A program made the translations under genes and the position numbers. Positions 60,120 to 64,000 of a stretch of 64,000 nucleotides of DNA are shown one piece after another; positions within the stretch are counted from its first letter, which is position 1, and each line of letters begins with the position of its first letter. The stretch spans positions 124,001 through 188,000 of the forward strand of contig MU626260.1 in the NCBI GenBank assembly GCA_025603075.1. The letters run 5' to 3'. Origin of the DNA: Neoconidiobolus thromboides FSU 785 (lineage: Eukaryota; Entomophthoromycota; Entomophthoromycetes; Entomophthorales; Neoconidiobolaceae). The notes under the pieces were generated by a model. That model made no database searches. It was given only the letters and a program-made list of their open reading frames with translations, and was not told the DNA's origin.

Positions 60120-60570
60120 CCTTTATTGCCGAGTAAGGATTAAAATAGGAAGCTCATAGAAGTAAACAAATAAATAGAAGCTTATTATTGGTCCAAATTT
60201 TAAATGCTTTAGTTTCGAAAAAATCGTGAATTTATAAATCGAGGGATAAACAAGACATGTTATAAAGCTTTATTTTTTATCTCCAGTATTATTTTTTAGC
60301 CTGTACCTTAAAGTTGCTATATCCACCCCGTTTACTGTATGGGCCATATAAGCTCCTACTTTATAATTTAGTTTAAATCATAATACTCTCCTATGGCAAA
60401 ATAAGGAGATTAATTTAGACTATTCCAATCAAAATTTAAAGTAACCCACATAAAAACTCAAGAAACTCTTAAAAAGTAGAAAATTTAATTCAAACAAGAC
60501 TATATTTCAAACGTAGTAAAAAATAAGAAAACAGGAAAAAGAGTATATAATTATACTCAAATCAAAAAAC
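60120..60570. other. Intergenic spacer
   Basis: 451 bp between the PPR gene start and the 3' end of the Sec7 gene. AT-rich; no feature recognised. Confidence 0.5.
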
Positions 60571-63500
60571 CTAAAAGTCATCTTGCGTAAGCATCGAAAA
60601 TCCAGGATTGTAGTCCACCTGAATTACTTCATCTTCCTGATTCAAGCTTTCATTGGTGTCATCAATCTGATTATACTCTTCAATATGTGTCTCTCTATTC
60701 TCTTTGTACTTAGATTCATGAACATTAACTTGGGCAGGGCTTTCTCCCTCTGCCTCTCCGTCTGTCTCTACCTCTACCTTTGTTTCTAGACTCTCATTTT
60801 GAATATAAAATAAATCTACCCTTTCCATAATATTAAAGACCATTGTTTGGATTTCATGGGAAAGATGACGATGCTTCAAGGTTTTAATAATCTCTTTACT
60901 GTTGGGTCGGAACACGGTTTTAAACTAGAAAGGACAGAGTTAGCTTTTTGTAAAGATATTATAATGAGCTGAGTTTTACCTGTTGTCCTTGCGCAATACA
61001 TAAAAAGTTACCAATCCTTAGTACAACCTCATGCCACAATTCGTAAATGTTTTGTACTCCAGGAATCAATGGGTAATCCGATAAGGAATTGAAAGAAGTG
61101 AATGAATCTTTGCATAGCCTAGAAAAGGATTAATAAATGTATATACACATGGATACAACCACTTACGGTATAAGTCTATGTTCAATTTCACTGACATGTG
61201 GTTTAAATGCTGGATTATCGGAGGTATACATTTTTAGTAATACCTTAATCAAACATACTAAACAATTCAATTCTAAACTTAAAGAAGTGGCTGCAAATCT
61301 TTCTAATTTGTTAACAGCTAAAAAAATTAAGTTAAATATATTCTGAATTAATTGAGTAAACTATAGCTATTTTACCTTGTCTCTCTATAGCACCAATAAG
61401 ATCAAAATCGGCATTGATATGCTGAGTTTCTAAATAAGCTCTCTCAACCAAATCTAAAATAAGGAATACATGCTCAGGCTTTATTTTTCTAAATACTTTA
61501 TCGTTTTGCAAGAACACGTCTTCCACAATCGAAATCATGGTTAAACACAAATTCAATTGCTGGGTAGGTGTTTTTGGTAAGTTTGGTATCTGAGATTCTT
61601 TCATTATCTTTTCAAAGCTTTCTAATTGAGATTCTATTACAAAGAAATTAGCGTTACAATTTATATGGTTTTTTAGAAAAATTACTTGTATTAATTTTAT
61701 CCTTAAGGGTCAAGTTCTTTTTCGTTTCATCAGAAGAAACTCGACTAGAAGCTGTAAAGAGACGAACGGTTATCCCAATAAGCCTTTCCCAATCCTTGGT
61801 ACTCAAGCGATCTACATTATTTTCTACCAAGCTCTTAAAGCAATCAGACCCGATCTTACAAAGAGATGGATTCTCTAATAATATATATAAGTAGCTAATT
61901 TAAAAAGACCAATTAGGATTTACCTTGACATAAACAAACAGAGAGGAGGTCCAATAAGCCATCTAAAAACTGGAATACCTTTTCATAATAGTCCGTGAAA
62001 AGTTGAACAAATTTACGTAAAGCATGAATGAGAGTAGTAGAAACCCAGATGATTGAATCTTCATGAGAAGCGAATTGTAATTTAGATTGTCTATTTGAAT
62101 CACCCAAATTAGAAAAGATAGGAAATAACACTTCACTCAATAAATAATGCCAGAAGCTATCTGGGAATTCTTTTCCGCTTTGATTAAGATAGCCAAATAA
62201 TTGATCGATGGCTCTGGTTCTTGCCTCAAGGTCAAGGACTTCCGACACCATTTCTAGGAGTCCATGGAAAATTGGGATCCAGAAGTTTAATTCAGGGAAA
62301 CTTTCATGACTTTTAGCGTAAACACCCTCCTTAGCGAATCCCTTTGATGAAACAAGCTCTGGATGGAGTTTTGAAAACTCAATCATGCTATCAGAAGCTT
62401 GACGATATACTTCAAACGCCTGTAATCCAACCTTATTATACCTATCATTTTTTGTGAATTGAGCCACGCAAATCAAAAAGCTTCCAAAGTTTTCTGGCTT
62501 GGTTATTACATCGTTAAAATGGTCTTGATAAATCTTTTTAACTAAATCAAAAGATAAGGCAACAATTGCTTCATTATCATCTTGTGCTGCTTCTCCCAAA
62601 ACAGCAAACATTGTTTTCCAACCAGATACAATATGACGCGAGCTTGATTTAATCATCTGTTTAAGACATTGTAGCACCATATCCTTAATAGTGAGAAGTT
62701 TGGTATTTGAAATAATGTAGACAAAAGGAGAAAGGAATTCCTTTTGGAACTTGAAGTTAGATAATTCTTCCTTGTCCAAAAACTTGGAAGCCAATTGGCG
62801 CAAAGAATCGATCACATATGAAGCAACTGCTTCATTACTATGACAACCTATCTTTTGGAACAAAGGCGAAATTATTCCCCATATCTCTTTCCACTCTAAA
62901 CGAATACGGTTCATATTATAGTAAGCTACCTCCACTAATTTTTGTATAGCAAACATACGGGGCGAGGTTTGTGCTTTGCTCTTATCAAATGTAGTAGGTA
63001 TATCTTCCAATTCGTCCCAAGCAATTTGGGATAACGCTTTAATAAAATCTACAATACCACTTCCATTCAAATGAACAGAATAGGCAAATACTTTATCGAC
63101 GGAAATCAACATAGATTGGGAGTTACTCTCAACTAGTGCAATTTTAGTGAACCTTTTCGCTTGAGGATCTCTATGAGCCACTAATGAACGATCTCTGCCA
63201 TTGCTAGTAGCAGAAAAGTTAGGGATAAGCTGTAATCTAACCAAATGATTGACAATCTGCAATATATCCGTCCAACAATTTTTAAGATTGTTACCTTCTT
63301 CTACAGAGATATCTAAAATGGTACGTATGGCTTCCAAGTTTTTTGCTTTCATTTCCATGATATTGGCTAAAAAGCAGAAGTTGCTTAAAGCATTAATTAA
63401 GGCATTTCTAGCTAAGTCCAAATCAAAGAAACTAGCGATATGAATTGCATGTCGGAATCCATCCAAACAATAAGCAATAATCTTTGGATTGTCATTTGAT

Positions 63501-64000
63501 TTAAGTAAAGCTGAAAAAGTAGCTAAGCAAGCCATCCAGCATACTTCAAACATGGGGCGAACATGTTCATAATGAGAAGCACTATAAAATACTGAGGTGA
63601 TACCAGCACCGTTTCTATTGGCTTTACGGCTGATCATCTTTTTCAAAATTTTTTCAGCGTTGTTTTGTAATTGTAAGGAGCTGGCTTGGGCATCTTGGTT
63701 CTTCTTGTTACGTGTGCCTAAGATGTCGAATTGAGCAGCTAAGGTAGCTGGGGTATTAGAACGGCTAGCTGCACTAGAAGTTTCATAAGGATCATCTTTA
63801 AGTTTAATTTCTTTTGCAGAAATCTGATGATAAATTTCATTTAAAAATTCTTCGGGGATATCTGCCCCATCGTCAATTCCACGATTGTTTTTTATAAAGT
63901 CTTCTTGAGTCATTCTCTTTTTAACTTGAGGGTTATATAAATCAGTATTTAACATAATAACTGAGTAACCTAAAACGTAGGCGGTATCTGCGTTTACAAA
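60571..64000 (-). CDS. SEC7: Sec7/BIG-type Arf guanine-nucleotide exchange factor, C-terminal part
   Basis: The gene runs off the right edge; the stop is at 60571-60573. The first visible residues are FVNADTAYVLGYSVIMLNTD then LYNPQVKKRM, the second half of the SEC7 catalytic domain (motif 2 present; the catalytic Glu finger lies outside the window). KNNRGIDDGADIPEEFLNEI continues it. Then come the HDS domains: the segment PRMFAIQKLVEVAYYNMNRI, KEIWGIISPLFQKIGCHSNE, VIDSLRQLASKFLDKEELS and KFQKEFLSPF is the HDS1 block of BIG1/2 and yeast Sec7. The main exon is 61920-64000. Shorter exons near 61690-61880, 61350-61650, 61100-61330 and 60571-60990 complete the C-terminus. The protein activates Arf GTPases at the trans-Golgi. 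Confidence 0.93.

Noticed and set aside
1-64000. Prophage, integron or bacterial operon structure
   Set aside because: Genes are spliced, spaced and eukaryotic throughout; no bacterial or viral coding region was seen.

Overview
The window is nuclear DNA of an intron-rich, strongly AT-rich eukaryote. Introns are mostly about 45-60 nt with GT...AG ends. The best reading is an early-diverging fungus. Fungal markers are a SIN-type Cdc14, a Dug2-type peptidase with WD40 repeats, an NDUFS1 for mitochondrial complex I, a fungal HIS6, a Kre9/Knh1-like GPI wall protein and a Ser/Thr-rich secreted protein with a CBM19-like cysteine module. Beside these sit genes normally met in animals and mostly absent from yeasts and moulds: FANCI, DHCR7, a CPAP/SAS-4 G-box protein and a complete but dead UHRF1. 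An AT-rich entomophthoralean (Conidiobolus-like) fungus would fit, but the genus is a guess.

Layout. 1-5 kb: the 3' end of a Cdc14/SIN gene, then DUG2 and a RidA/aminomuconate deaminase on the minus strand. 5.3-7.9 kb: an unrecognised 813-residue protein in five exons. 9.5-12.4 kb: a vacuolar/ER M28 membrane protease. 14-17 kb: NDUFS1 and mitochondrial ribosomal protein S6. 17.5-18.7 kb: CCDC174. 19.5-24.7 kb: FANCI in many exons. 24.8-26.1 kb: a mitochondrial transcription factor B. 26.5-28.5 kb: the UHRF1 pseudogene. 29.1-31.1 kb: HIS6 and V-ATPase subunit e, divergent. 33-34.6 kb: DHCR7. 35.3-40.2 kb: SKP1 and SET2, divergent. 41.3-45.9 kb: SF3B2 and NOT2, divergent. 46.3-50 kb: a mini-CPAP and a coiled-coil protein, convergent. 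50.7 kb: tRNA-Leu(UAG). 52-56 kb: two secreted or cell-wall proteins, one interrupted by an assembly gap. 57.6-60.1 kb: a PPR protein. 60.6-64 kb: the C-terminal part of a BIG/Sec7 Arf-GEF running off the right edge.

The genes form no operon. Themes that recur are mitochondrial function (NDUFS1, bS6m, mtTFB, PPR), nuclear gene expression and chromatin (SET2, SF3B2, NOT2, CCDC174, UHRF1 remnant) and DNA crosslink repair (FANCI). Intergenic DNA carries a dispersed, roughly 105-bp element with inverted ends, seen seven times here and apparently undescribed, and one region of degenerate short repeats.

The observations most worth following are: (1) a UHRF1 gene recognisable from UBL to RING but broken by several stops and frameshifts; (2) an intact DHCR7 in a fungus; (3) a 318-residue CPAP/SAS-4-like protein; (4) FANCI with its ubiquitination lysine kept but the neighbouring SQ phosphorylation cluster missing; and (5) the MITE-like family. 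All coordinates and splice sites were worked out by eye from the sequence; no searches or transcripts were available.
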